Shown in pieces: positions 36,597-45,280 of a DNA stretch of 64,000 bases (position 1 is the stretch's first letter; every line of letters starts with the position of its first letter). Origin of the DNA: Ulvibacterium sp. (GTDB lineage Bacteria > Bacteroidota > Bacteroidia > Flavobacteriales > Flavobacteriaceae); NCBI RefSeq assembly GCF_028285715.1, contig NZ_JANQOO010000010.1, positions 248,001-312,000 on the forward strand, given 5' to 3'. The position numbers and the translations under genes were made by a program. Below the pieces are notes generated by a model, which saw only the letters and a list, made by a program, of their open reading frames with translations, was not told where the DNA came from and did not search any database.

Positions 36597-38087
36597 TTAA
36601 TTAAAGACAGCCTCATTCCACCTTAGCTCTTGTTTAAATCGGTACAAATCCGTTTTCTGGTTGATCAAAAGAAATTCAATATCCATAAGCTCAGCAAAAT
36701 CCTCTAAGGATTCTGCTGTTATATTTTGACTATAACAGGTATGATGGGCTCCTCCGGCATAGATCCAAGCTGTAGCAGCAGTCTGGAGGTCCGGTTTGGC
36801 ATTCCACAGGACCCGGGCCACAGGAAGTTTGGGCATATCATGTATATCATCCAAGGCTTCCACCTCATTGACCAACATCCGAAACCGATTTCCCATATCC
36901 ACAATCGAGGCATTAAGGGCATTTCCTCCTCCAGCATTAAATACAAGCCTAACTGGATCTTCCTTGCCCCCTATTCCCAAAGGGTGTACTTCACAGGAGA
37001 TATCTCCTTCTGCGATAGATGGGCAAATTTCCAACATATGAGACCCCAAACAGGCCCTATTATCGGGATTAAAATGATAGGTATAGTCTTCCATAAAACT
37101 ATTGCCACCATCCAAACCAGCCCCCATTACTTTCATGGTCCTTACCAAAGCTGCGGTCTTCCAATCCCCTTCCGCCCCAAATCCATAGCCTTCTGCCATT
37201 AAGCGCTGCGCTGCAATGCCCGGTAGCTGTTTCATCCCATGCAAGTCCTCAAAGGTATTCGTAAACGCATGAAATCCACCCTCTTCCAAAAAAGTCCGCA
37301 TCCCCAATTCTATTTTTGCCGCATCCCTTAGGGAAGATCGCATACTGCCATTGGACTTTAAAGGGTCCGCCAGAACATAGACGCTTTCATACTCTTGAAT
37401 CAAAATATCGATTTGTTTTTCCGTAACCGAATTGATGAATTGCACCAAATCCCCAACACCATATCCGTTTACCTCATACCCAAATGTAATCTGTGCGGAG
37501 ACTTTGTTCCCTTCAGTTACGGCAACCTGGCGCATGTTGTCCCCAAATCGGGCGATTTTCATCTTTTTGGAATCGGCCACCGCATTGGCTACCCGGCACC
37601 AATCGGCCATCTTTTGTACCACCCTGGGGTCCTGCCAATGCCCAACAATTACTTTTCTCCGTAATCGCATCCGCGACGCAAGAAAGCCAAATTCACGACC
37701 GCCATGTGCGGATTGGTTTAAATTCATGAATCCCATATCTATGGAACTCCAAGGAATGTCCCTATTGTATTGGGTATGCAAATGCAAAAATGGTTTTTGA
37801 AGCGCCTTAAGGCCAGCTATCCACATTTTGGCTGGGGAAAACGTATGCATCCAAAGGATCAGGCCTACACAACTATCATCATTGTTGGCCTCCTTACATA
37901 ATCCATTTATTTCCTCAGCAGTCTTTACGACGGGTTTAAAGACTACGGTCCCTGGAATTCTGCTGTCCGCATCAAAACCTTTGGCCATTTCCTCAGAATG
38001 CAGGGTCACTTGCCGCAAAGTCTCCGGACCATAGAGGTGTTGACTTCCCGTTACAAACCAGACTTCATTCTTACTTAAATCTATCAT
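36597..38087 (-). CDS. araA: L-arabinose isomerase
   Basis: The 496-residue protein aligns end to end with AraA as I know it: [20 protein letters not shown] at the N-terminus, [20 protein letters not shown] and the metal-site region including Glu and His residues in [16 protein letters not shown] and DYTYHF. The length is that of the family. It converts L-arabinose to L-ribulose in the cytoplasm with Mn2+. It is the last gene of the araR-araB-araD-transporter-araA run, 16 bases after the transporter. Confidence 0.97.
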   Translation of the reverse strand: MIDLSKNEVWFVTGSQHLYGPETLRQVTLHSEEMAKGFDADSRIPGTVVFKPVVKTAEEINGLCKEANNDDSCVGLILWMHTFSPAKMWIAGLKALQKPFLHLHTQYNRDIPWSSIDMGFMNLNQSAHGGREFGFLASRMRLRRKVIVGHWQDPRVVQKMADWCRVANAVADSKKMKIARFGDNMRQVAVTEGNKVSAQITFGYEVNGYGVGDLVQFINSVTEKQIDILIQEYESVYVLADPLKSNGSMRSSLRDAAKIELGMRTFLEEGGFHAFTNTFEDLHGMKQLPGIAAQRLMAEGYGFGAEGDWKTAALVRTMKVMGAGLDGGNSFMEDYTYHFNPDNRACLGSHMLEICPSIAEGDISCEVHPLGIGGKEDPVRLVFNAGGGNALNASIVDMGNRFRMLVNEVEALDDIHDMPKLPVARVLWNAKPDLQTAATAWIYAGGAHHTCYSQNITAESLEDFAELMDIEFLLINQKTDLYRFKQELRWNEAVFN

Positions 38088-38103
38088 CCTGAATGTTTCA
38101 ATA

Positions 38104-39729
38104 TTATAAACTTAATGTACTGAAGGAAACCATTATGTAGATAACGATCAATACCACACCCACGGAAGCGATGATATCCCAAATCGTATAACTGTTTTTG
38201 TTCTCCGCTTTTTGCTTTTCCGTTACCGTACCAAAGGTAAGGCCGGCCAATTGTCTTTGGGATGGAGCAGGATAGAACATACTTACGCCAATGGCAATAG
38301 CGATACACATAGCAAAGAAATATGCCCCAAAGACCAGCCAATTGATATCCGCAAGCATGAAAAGAAAACTACCTTCCGCAAAGCTCGATTTCAGGATTTC
38401 CAAGGTCAATTTTGAAAAGCCAATGATGAATCCCCCGATAAGCGTAGCAATGGCCCCGTTGGCATTAATCCGCTTGTAAAAAATTCCCAATAAGAACACC
38501 GCTGCAATCGGAGGTGATATATAGGCCTGTACATTCTGGAGGTATTCGTACAATCCATCCGACAGCGTGGTGATAATAGGAATCCATAACAAGCCCAGTC
38601 CCACTACAAAGAAGGTGGCGATCCTACCTGTCCTTACCAATTCTTCCTCTGGTTTTTCGGGTTTCAGTTTTTTATAGATATCCAAGGTAAACAAAGTGGA
38701 ACAGGAATTAAACACGGAAGCCAAGGAACTCATAAGGGCTGCCAAAAGTCCAGCGGCCACAAGACCTCGCATTCCCGATGGCATTAGATTACTCATCAAA
38801 ACGGGAAAGGCTTGATCCGGACTGTCCCAATCCAATTTCCCCTGCATTTTTAACCCCAAGGCGATTACACCGGGGATTAGGAAAAGGAATACCGGCATTA
38901 GCTTTAAGAGGGCACCGAAAATACTACCCCTGCGCCCTTCTTTGATATTCTTTGCAGTCAGTACCCTTTGTACTATCACCTGATCGGTGCACCAATACCA
39001 AATTCCGACTACGGTACTGGTTATAAAAAGAGGCAACCACGGATAATCGGGATCGGAATTGGGGCGCCACATATTGAAATAATCCGCACCAACGGTTTCC
39101 TTAAGTTCGCCCCAACCACCTACGGCATCCAATCCTAGAAAAGTTAAAATTCCGGCACCCAATACCAGAACAATGGCCTGTATAGTCTCCGTATATACTA
39201 CGGCACGCATTCCGCCCAAAACCGTATAAAGACCCGTAAGCACCACAGTGGCCACGGCACCTATCCAAAAGGGAATACCCAATAAGGCAGAGACTACCAC
39301 CCCACCGGCATAGATGGTTACGGAAACCTTGGTTAAAATGTAAGCAATCAATGATACTATGGAAAGTACCCATCTGGAGCGCGCATCGAATCGTTTTTCC
39401 AGAAACTCGGGCATAGTGAAAACTCCACTGCGGGCATAGAAGGGAAGAAATACCCAACCCAACATCAATACCAACCAGGCGTGTAATTCATAAATCAAAA
39501 GAGGCATTTTATCCCCAGCCCCGTTACCGGCAAGGCCTACTACATGTTCGGAACCAATGTTGGAGGCGAAAATGGAGGCCCCTACCACAAACCAACCGAT
39601 GTTCCGGCCAGCCAAAAAATAATCTTCAGTGTCCTTTTGCTTCTGCCTAATGACCCACCAGGCCACTCCTAACAGAACAATGAAATAGCCGGTAATGACT
39701 ACCCAGTCCAATGTATCCAATCCTTTCAT
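38104..39729 (-). CDS. Sodium:solute symporter (SSS family), probable arabinose transporter
   Basis: The 541-residue protein has about fourteen membrane helices and SSS-family motifs: [22 protein letters not shown] with the sodium-site helix, [14 protein letters not shown], and [24 protein letters not shown]. This resembles the SGLT/vSGLT sugar branch of the family. It should couple inward Na+ flow to sugar uptake at the inner membrane. Its position between araD and araA (28 and 16 bases) makes L-arabinose the likely substrate. The symbol araT is used for similar genes, but I leave it unassigned. Confidence 0.9.
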   Translation of the reverse strand: MKGLDTLDWVVITGYFIVLLGVAWWVIRQKQKDTEDYFLAGRNIGWFVVGASIFASNIGSEHVVGLAGNGAGDKMPLLIYELHAWLVLMLGWVFLPFYARSGVFTMPEFLEKRFDARSRWVLSIVSLIAYILTKVSVTIYAGGVVVSALLGIPFWIGAVATVVLTGLYTVLGGMRAVVYTETIQAIVLVLGAGILTFLGLDAVGGWGELKETVGADYFNMWRPNSDPDYPWLPLFITSTVVGIWYWCTDQVIVQRVLTAKNIKEGRRGSIFGALLKLMPVFLFLIPGVIALGLKMQGKLDWDSPDQAFPVLMSNLMPSGMRGLVAAGLLAALMSSLASVFNSCSTLFTLDIYKKLKPEKPEEELVRTGRIATFFVVGLGLLWIPIITTLSDGLYEYLQNVQAYISPPIAAVFLLGIFYKRINANGAIATLIGGFIIGFSKLTLEILKSSFAEGSFLFMLADINWLVFGAYFFAMCIAIAIGVSMFYPAPSQRQLAGLTFGTVTEKQKAENKNSYTIWDIIASVGVVLIVIYIMVSFSTLSL

Positions 39730-39757
39730 AAATTTATTTTAGTTGGTTGTTCCCTAT

Positions 39758-40462
39758 TCAATTTCCTTGTCCGTAGTAGGAATCCTTTCCGTGTTTGCGC
39801 TCAAAGTGTTTCTTTTTCAAGGCTTCCTTTAATGGACCTATATCCGGATTTATCTGTAAGGTCAAATAGGCCATTTTGGCAATCTCCTCACACACCGCGC
39901 TATTATATACCGCTTTGGCAGCCGTAGCTCCCCAAGTAAAAGGGGCATGGCTTCCTACCAAAATCATTTCCATTTCATTGTAATCCAAGTCCCGTTCTTT
40001 TAGGCAATCCACTATTTGATATCCCGTCATATGCTCATAATCCCCTTGTATGTACTCGTCCTTCATAGGTACGGTACATGGGATATCACTTACTAGATGA
40101 TCCGCATGGGTTGTGCCAAAAATGGGGATATCCGATAATGCTTGGGCCCACGCAGTTCCGTACGTGGAATGGGTGTGTACTATACCTCCAATCGTACCCC
40201 ATTCCTTGTAGAGCACAGCATGTGTTTTGGTATCCGAGGAAGGTCGCAATGTACCTTCAATTATTTTGGCTTCAAAATCGCAGATAACCATATCTTCTAC
40301 CTTTAAATCGGCATAGGGAACACCGCTAGGTTTAATAGCGAACACCTCTCTTTTTCGGTCAACGGCGCTTGCGTTCCCGAAAGTAAAAAGCACCAATCCC
40401 AATTCCGGGAGCTGCATATTGGCCTGGTAAGCCTCTTCTTTTAGTGTTCTATAATTACTCAT
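39758..40462 (-). CDS. araD: L-ribulose-5-phosphate 4-epimerase
   Basis: The 234-residue class II aldolase-fold protein has the AraD signature: GNASAVDRKREVFAIKPSGVPY near the N-terminus, the zinc histidines in VHTHSTYGTAWAQ, TTHADHLVSDIP, and LVGSHAPFTWG with a third zinc histidine. It interconverts L-ribulose 5-phosphate and D-xylulose 5-phosphate, feeding the pentose phosphate pathway. The start overlaps the end of araB by eight bases, so the two are translationally coupled. Length and motifs are standard. Confidence 0.96.
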   Translation of the reverse strand: MSNYRTLKEEAYQANMQLPELGLVLFTFGNASAVDRKREVFAIKPSGVPYADLKVEDMVICDFEAKIIEGTLRPSSDTKTHAVLYKEWGTIGGIVHTHSTYGTAWAQALSDIPIFGTTHADHLVSDIPCTVPMKDEYIQGDYEHMTGYQIVDCLKERDLDYNEMEMILVGSHAPFTWGATAAKAVYNSAVCEEIAKMAYLTLQINPDIGPLKEALKKKHFERKHGKDSYYGQGN

Positions 40463-42146
40463 TTCCCTTAACTTGTTCCATTATATGCCCTTCCATAGTT
40501 TCGCCTAAAGTATCGTATTTTCTATAGAGAATCATATATGCCTTTGATCGTTGGGCATCAGGTTTATACACGGTCTCGAAAGGGCTTCCCATTTTTTGCA
40601 TCGCTTGGGGCACTTCCTTGTAAATCCCTGCAGCGACGGCTCCAAATATGGAAGCCCCCAAGGCACATGCCTGCTCGGATGCTACTACCTTAATGGGCAT
40701 GTCCAGAACATCGGCCATCATCTGCATGATGAAAGGGGATTTTTTGGCCACTCCTCCCAATGCCACAATGCCCTTGATGGGAATACCTTCTGAATGAAAA
40801 CGGTCTACTATCTTTTTGGCCCCAAAGCAAGTGGCCTCTACCAAAGCCCGAAATACCTTGGGTGAAGTACTCCCTAAATTGATTCCAGAAATGACCCCCT
40901 TTAGATTTTGATTGGCGTCCGGAGTTCGTCTTCCGTTCATCCAGTCCAGGGCCAATTCCCCAGAAGCGCCTATGGGTTCCTTGGAGGCAGCATGGCTCAA
41001 TTTTGGAATAAGGTTTTCCATGGCCTCCTTTATCAATCTTTCCTTTGTTCGGGCATCGATTACACCTGAATTTCCGATAAGCTCCTTAACAGGCCAGGAT
41101 AGTAGCTTTTCGTACCAGGCATAAATATCCCCAAACGCAGATTGACCTGCCTCCAAGCCCAACATATTGGGAATCACAGATCCGTTTACCTGCCCACAGA
41201 TACCTTTGACCAATTTTTCCTTCCCTTGCAAAGGGGCCACCAAAATATCACAGGTAGAAGTACCCATGATCTTGGTCAAAAAATAAGGTTCCGCTCTTGC
41301 ACCTACAGCGCCCATGTGGGCATCGAAAGCTCCAACGGATACGTTAACCGATGGCGATAGACCTAGACGTTCAGCCCATATGGGACTCAAAGTTCCCACA
41401 GGAATATCAGAAGTGTAGGTTTTTGTATAGAGTCTGTCCCGTAATCCATCTAACAAGGGGTCTAAGGTCACAAAAAATGCATTAGGCGGTAAACCGCCAA
41501 AGGTCTCATGCCACAACGCCTTGTGCCCAGCGGCACAACGGCTGCGTTTCATTTCGTTGACGTTGGTTCCCCCGGTCAATAAAAAAGGGACCCAATCGCA
41601 ATGCTCTACCCAAGAAAAGGCTGCTTTGTGAACGCTATTGTCCGCTCTTGAAATATGTAGGATTTTTGACCAGAACCATTCCGAGGAGTAAATGCCCCCT
41701 TCATATTGTGCATAGTCAATTTCCCATTTACTGCATAAGTCATTGATTTCGTCAGCTTCATGGATTGCGGTATGGTCTTTCCAAAGCACAAACATGGCAT
41801 TGGGATTCTCCTGAAATTCATCGAGAAGCGCCAGCGGTGTTCCATTCGAATCCACTGCAACGGGAGTGGATCCCGTAGTGTCCACGCCTATGCCCACAAT
41901 ACTTTGGGCTACTTCCGTCCCCACCTCTTTCACGATCTCGGTAATACTTTGTTCAATGCCTTCTATGTAGTCCAAGGGATGTTGCCGAAACTGGTTCTTT
42001 GAAGGGTCGCAATACCTTCCTTCTGCCCAACGCTTATAACGATGAACGGATGTAGCAATTTCATCACCGGTTGAAGTGTTGACCAACAACGCCCGAACCG
42101 AATCCGTTCCAAAATCCAATCCTAGACAATATGCAGTTTTTGCCAT
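40455..42146 (-). CDS. araB: Ribulokinase
   Basis: This 563-residue FGGY kinase carries the N-terminal phosphate loop GLDFGTDSVRALLV, the AraB-typical GVDTTGSTPV and VLWKDHTA, and the C-terminal GIVALGGVAKKSPFIMQMMADVL. The size agrees with AraB rather than the shorter xylulokinases or glycerol kinases. It phosphorylates L-ribulose to L-ribulose 5-phosphate. It starts eight bases after araR ends and overlaps araD, so it is the first metabolic gene of the operon. Confidence 0.96.
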   Translation of the reverse strand: MAKTAYCLGLDFGTDSVRALLVNTSTGDEIATSVHRYKRWAEGRYCDPSKNQFRQHPLDYIEGIEQSITEIVKEVGTEVAQSIVGIGVDTTGSTPVAVDSNGTPLALLDEFQENPNAMFVLWKDHTAIHEADEINDLCSKWEIDYAQYEGGIYSSEWFWSKILHISRADNSVHKAAFSWVEHCDWVPFLLTGGTNVNEMKRSRCAAGHKALWHETFGGLPPNAFFVTLDPLLDGLRDRLYTKTYTSDIPVGTLSPIWAERLGLSPSVNVSVGAFDAHMGAVGARAEPYFLTKIMGTSTCDILVAPLQGKEKLVKGICGQVNGSVIPNMLGLEAGQSAFGDIYAWYEKLLSWPVKELIGNSGVIDARTKERLIKEAMENLIPKLSHAASKEPIGASGELALDWMNGRRTPDANQNLKGVISGINLGSTSPKVFRALVEATCFGAKKIVDRFHSEGIPIKGIVALGGVAKKSPFIMQMMADVLDMPIKVVASEQACALGASIFGAVAAGIYKEVPQAMQKMGSPFETVYKPDAQRSKAYMILYRKYDTLGETMEGHIMEQVKGNE

Positions 42147-42154
42147 ACTTCGAT

Positions 42155-42832
42155 TTATATGCTAAAGCTCTTGGCCTTGTTATATTTCTTTTTATCAAAT
42201 CGATATAGGAACGCTCCTTTTTTGGACTGGGATCTGTCCTTCTCATCCAGTCTGACCAAAAAGTCCATGGTTCCCAACTTTTTTCTAAAATTCCTTTTAT
42301 CAATTTTTTCTCCCAAGATACCCTCATACAACTTCTGTAATTGTGGTAATGTAAATTTTCCCGGGAGCAAATTGAAACCGATAGGAACACTTCGAACACG
42401 TCTTTGCAAGCGCTGCAGGGCAGATACAACCATGTCCTTATGGTCAAAAATCAGATCGGGAAGGTCATGTATGGGAAACCATTCGGCTCTATATTCTTTA
42501 ATGAACTCTGCCTTGTAGTCCTTTTTTAAGATCAACGCGCTATAGGTTGTGGAAACCACACGTTCGTAGGGGTCCCGATTTGCCTTTCCAAAGGTCCGTA
42601 CCTGCTCCATATACACATTATTCAATCCAGACAAATTGCGAAGTACACGGTTTGCCGCCTCATCCAAATCCTCTTCATTCCTCACAAACCCACCCATCAA
42701 AGACCATCTTTCCTTCTCGGGTTCAAAACCACGATGCACCAATAGAACTTCCAATTGATCGGTATCAAAGCCAAAAATGATGCAATCTACGGCAAGTGTA
42801 ATCTGCTGAATTTGCTTATAGGTCCTGTTCAC
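42155..42832 (-). CDS. araR: AraR, Nudix-domain transcriptional repressor of arabinose genes
   Basis: The 225-residue protein uses a GTG start at 42832: the only upstream in-frame codons run into a TAA. It has a Nudix fold (about 8-135), but the catalytic Nudix box is degraded: GGFVRNEEDLDEAANRVLRNL lacks the REUxEE core glutamates (shown as GGFVRNEEDLDE and RVLRNL). This fits a sensor rather than a hydrolase. The C-terminal winged helix (about 145-215, KFTLPQLQKLYEGILG, KRNFRKKLGTMDFL) should bind DNA. Bacteroidetes AraR proteins repress arabinose genes and release DNA with L-arabinose. A palindrome at 42890-42906 sits on its own promoter, so the operon should be autoregulated. Confidence 0.93.
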   Translation of the reverse strand: MNRTYKQIQQITLAVDCIIFGFDTDQLEVLLVHRGFEPEKERWSLMGGFVRNEEDLDEAANRVLRNLSGLNNVYMEQVRTFGKANRDPYERVVSTTYSALILKKDYKAEFIKEYRAEWFPIHDLPDLIFDHKDMVVSALQRLQRRVRSVPIGFNLLPGKFTLPQLQKLYEGILGEKIDKRNFRKKLGTMDFLVRLDEKDRSQSKKGAFLYRFDKKKYNKAKSFSI

Positions 42833-42868
42833 TCTGGTTTATGATGGTATTCATATATCGGTTTCCAT

Positions 42869-42876
42869 CAAATATA
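42869..42876 (-). promoter_or_regulatory. -7 promoter element of the ara operon
   Basis: On the minus strand TATATTTG matches the Bacteroidetes TAnnTTTG consensus exactly. It lies 37 bases before the GTG start of araR, leaving a leader of about 30 bases. The -33 region falls within the AraR inverted repeat. Confidence 0.6.
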
Positions 42877-42889
42877 TAAAAACAAAATG

Positions 42890-42906
42890 AGTGTACTACA
42901 TACACT
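42890..42906. promoter_or_regulatory. AraR operator, inverted repeat
   Basis: AGTGTA-CTACA-TACACT is a perfect 6-bp inverted repeat with a 5-base spacer. It covers the -33 region of the ara promoter, a position expected for repression. AraR of Bacteroidetes is known to bind inverted repeats of this general kind. Confidence 0.7.
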
Positions 42907-43080
42907 TAATAATTGTTTCTGTTGACTAGCTTTTTATTGGACCCCATAAGAACAGGCCAGATCCAAGGATAAAACGAAATCATAAAGTCCAACAGTGATG
43001 ACCATTAATTCAGTACATGTACGTCATATCCTGACCATGAGGATATTACTGAAAACTGCTTAAAAAAGTCAGATGTAGTT

Positions 43081-43108
43081 AAATATATAAAAGTACTTTT
43101 ATATATTT
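43081..43108. promoter_or_regulatory. Perfect 28-base palindrome, putative MarR operator 1
   Basis: The sequence is fully self-complementary over 28 bases. Its core is AAAAGTACTTTT (43089-43100), flanked by alternating A/T arms. It is 29 bases before the start of the MarR-GNAT gene. MarR dimers bind palindromes of this sort, so autoregulation is likely. Confidence 0.6.
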
Positions 43109-43110
43109 AC

Positions 43111-43130
43111 AAAAGTGCTTTCATATATAA
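43111..43130. promoter_or_regulatory. Second, imperfect copy of the MarR-type palindrome
   Basis: The core AAAAGTGCTTTC resembles that of the upstream perfect palindrome (AAAAGTACTTTT). The two centres are 22 bases apart, about two helical turns, so two dimers could bind on one face. It ends seven bases before the ATG. Confidence 0.5.
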
Positions 43131-43137
43131 TTGTATA

Positions 43138-44088
43138 ATGACAGATAGATTAACAAAACTTGGTTATTTGGCAGGGGCATCCCGGTTTAGGAGGATTAGC
43201 GAGAAACTGCAACAGGATGGTGATAAAATTTACAGAGAAAACGGTGTTTCTTTCAAAGCAAGTTGGTTTTCGGTTTACTACGTGCTCTGCACATCCAACT
43301 CCCCCCAAAGCATTGTTGAAATTGCCAAACAAATTGGTTTTTCCCACATCACGGTTAAAAACGTTCTTAGGGAGCTCAAAATGGAAGGGTTGGTCATCAT
43401 TAAGCCCAATCCATTGGACAAACGCTCCAAACTGGCTTCGCTTTCCCATAATGGAAAACTCATATTCAAAAAAATGGAGCCATTATGGCTATCATTTTCC
43501 AAGGTGCTGGAGGAAGTTTTCAATAGTGGCCATCCGGATCTTATGAATATTCTCAACAGAATCGATTCGGAAATCAGTAAGAATCCAATACATGAAAGAA
43601 TCCCAAACCTTCCTCCAAAAACCATTGCTATAATCGACTATAGACCAAGCCTAAAAAAGAGCTTTAAGAAGTTGGCCGGTCCTTGGTTATTACGTGTTTT
43701 GGACGGTAATTTGGAAGCAGAGGATGCGTATACCCTGAATCAACCGGACAACGCATATCTCAAAAAAGGAGGATTTCTATTTTATGCCCAATACCAAACC
43801 AAAATTGTAGGTTGCGTTGCGCTAAAGCGATTGGACGATGATACATTTGAGTTTGCCAAACTATTTATTGACCCAGAGTATAGGAACCTAGGGATAGCTA
43901 CAAAGCTTATAGAAAGATGTATAGGTCGATGCAAGGAAAATTTGGCCAAACAACTTTGGCTGCAGACTACCATGCGTATGCCACAAGCCCATAAATTATA
44001 CTACAAACTAGGGTTTGTGGATAAAAAGGCCCCAAAACAAATGGAAGTTTTGAAAAGAACAGAAAAAATTATGTGCTTGCCCCTGTAA
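43138..44088 (+). CDS. MarR-type regulator fused to a GNAT acetyltransferase
   Basis: The 316-residue protein has a MarR-like winged helix in its first 150 residues (TSNSPQSIVEIAKQIGFSH as QSIVEIAKQIGFSHITVKN, then LRELKMEGLVIIKPNPLDKRSKLASLS as the recognition helix and wing). A GNAT domain follows (about 165-316), with the acetyl-CoA loop EYRNLGIATKLIERC. Fusions of this kind are known but their targets are not well defined; the acetyltransferase may act on a small molecule that also controls DNA binding. Two tandem palindromes lie immediately upstream. It converges on the aminotransferase gene with 22 bases between stops. Confidence 0.87.
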   Translation: MTDRLTKLGYLAGASRFRRISEKLQQDGDKIYRENGVSFKASWFSVYYVLCTSNSPQSIVEIAKQIGFSHITVKNVLRELKMEGLVIIKPNPLDKRSKLASLSHNGKLIFKKMEPLWLSFSKVLEEVFNSGHPDLMNILNRIDSEISKNPIHERIPNLPPKTIAIIDYRPSLKKSFKKLAGPWLLRVLDGNLEAEDAYTLNQPDNAYLKKGGFLFYAQYQTKIVGCVALKRLDDDTFEFAKLFIDPEYRNLGIATKLIERCIGRCKENLAKQLWLQTTMRMPQAHKLYYKLGFVDKKAPKQMEVLKRTEKIMCLPL

Positions 44089-44110
44089 ACCAAAAAATGG
44101 ATATACGAAT

Positions 44111-45229
44111 TTATTGGGACATAATACTCCTCAATGCGGCCAACAACATATTTACATGATTGGCATCCGAGCTTTCACCCATTAGACCTATACGCCATAT
44201 TTTCCCCGCAAAGGGACCAAGACCTCCCCCTATCTCAATGTTATATTCCTCCAATAATCGTCTTCTTATCATGGAATCGTCTATCCCCTCGGGAATGCGC
44301 ACAGCATTCAACATGGGTAGGCGGTACGGCTCCTGTACCAGAAATTCAAAACCCATACCTTCCAATCCATCCCGAAGCAGTTCATGATTTCTTCGGTGAC
44401 GTGCAAAACGGTTTTCCAAACCCTCCTCAAGAACGATCCGCAATGCTTCGCGCATGGCATACATGGACGATATAGGTGCCGTATGGTGGTAGGCTCTCTT
44501 GGCCCCGGCCCAGTAGTTCTTTACCAAGGATAAATCCAAAAACCAGCTTTGCACCTTGGTCTTTCGATTATCCAGTACATCTATCGCTGCTTCACTGAAG
44601 GTAACCGGGGATAATCCAGGGGGGGCACTGAGGCATTTTTGGCTTCCGGAGTACAAGGCATCAATACCCCATTCGTCTACTTTCAAATCCGCGCCACAGT
44701 ACGAGGTTACCGCATCTACTACAAACAAGGCCCCTGCTTCCTTGGTTAGCCTACTTATTTCCTCCAAAGGTTGCAACACACCAGTTGAGGTTTCGGCATG
44801 CACTATCGCCAACAACTTTGGGGTACAGCTCTCCAGTGCAGTCTTTACATCCTCCACTTGTATTGGGCTACCCCAATCTGCCTCTACCTTAATGACCTTC
44901 GCCCCACAGCGTTCCGCTATATCCGCCATTCGGTTTCCGAAAACGCCATGTACGCAAATTATTGCTTCATCACCTGGTTCCAATAGATTTACCAGACATG
45001 TTTCCATCCCGGCACTTCCAGGAGCTGAGACTACAAAGGTTAACGAATTTTTGGTTTGCAGGGTCTCCTGCGTCATGACCTTAATGTCGTCCATTACTTC
45101 CAAAAACTCGGGATCAAGATGTCCTAATAATGGTGTAGCCATAGCCTTCAATACCCTTGGATGTACATCGCTTGGCCCAGGGCCCATTAAAACCCTCGTA
45201 CTCGTTCTCATTTCGCTGATCTTTCCCAT
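44111..45229 (-). CDS. Class V aminotransferase, alanine-glyoxylate/serine-pyruvate type
   Basis: The 372-residue PLP enzyme has the fold-type I class V features: GPGPSDVHPRVL at the N-terminus, VSAPGSAGMETCLVNLLEPGD for phosphate binding, the cofactor-contacting VVDAVTSYCG, and the Schiff-base lysine Lys198 in SGSQKCLSAPPG. Members transfer amino groups between alanine or serine and glyoxylate or pyruvate. The upstream genes are a 2-hydroxy-acid permease and an FAD/Fe-S oxidase on the same strand, 51 bases away. If these handle glycolate, this enzyme would convert glyoxylate to glycine (inference). Purine ureidoglycine transaminases belong to the same family, so this is not certain. Confidence 0.88.
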   Translation of the reverse strand: MGKISEMRTSTRVLMGPGPSDVHPRVLKAMATPLLGHLDPEFLEVMDDIKVMTQETLQTKNSLTFVVSAPGSAGMETCLVNLLEPGDEAIICVHGVFGNRMADIAERCGAKVIKVEADWGSPIQVEDVKTALESCTPKLLAIVHAETSTGVLQPLEEISRLTKEAGALFVVDAVTSYCGADLKVDEWGIDALYSGSQKCLSAPPGLSPVTFSEAAIDVLDNRKTKVQSWFLDLSLVKNYWAGAKRAYHHTAPISSMYAMREALRIVLEEGLENRFARHRRNHELLRDGLEGMGFEFLVQEPYRLPMLNAVRIPEGIDDSMIRRRLLEEYNIEIGGGLGPFAGKIWRIGLMGESSDANHVNMLLAALRSIMSQ

Positions 45230-45280
45230 TTTAATAGTTTTCGTTTTCTTTGGATGGATATAACATGTTCCGAAATATAT

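Larger units (their letters stand above)
42833..43137. other. Divergent control region between araR and the MarR-GNAT gene
   Basis: The 305 bases hold no gene. The araR side carries an AraR-type inverted repeat and -7 element. The other side carries two MarR-type palindromes. About 130 bases in the middle (42910-43075) show nothing recognisable. Confidence 0.7.

Noticed and set aside
42890-42906. Idea that the AraR operator and the GntR site in front of rhaD are the same motif
   Set aside because: They share short words such as ACTACA, but the AraR repeat has a 5-base spacer and strict symmetry that the GntR site lacks, so I treat them as separate.
44556-45263. Long open frame on the plus strand opposite the aminotransferase
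   Set aside because: It is antisense to a gene with full class V aminotransferase motifs, has no recognisable domain and shows low-complexity composition.
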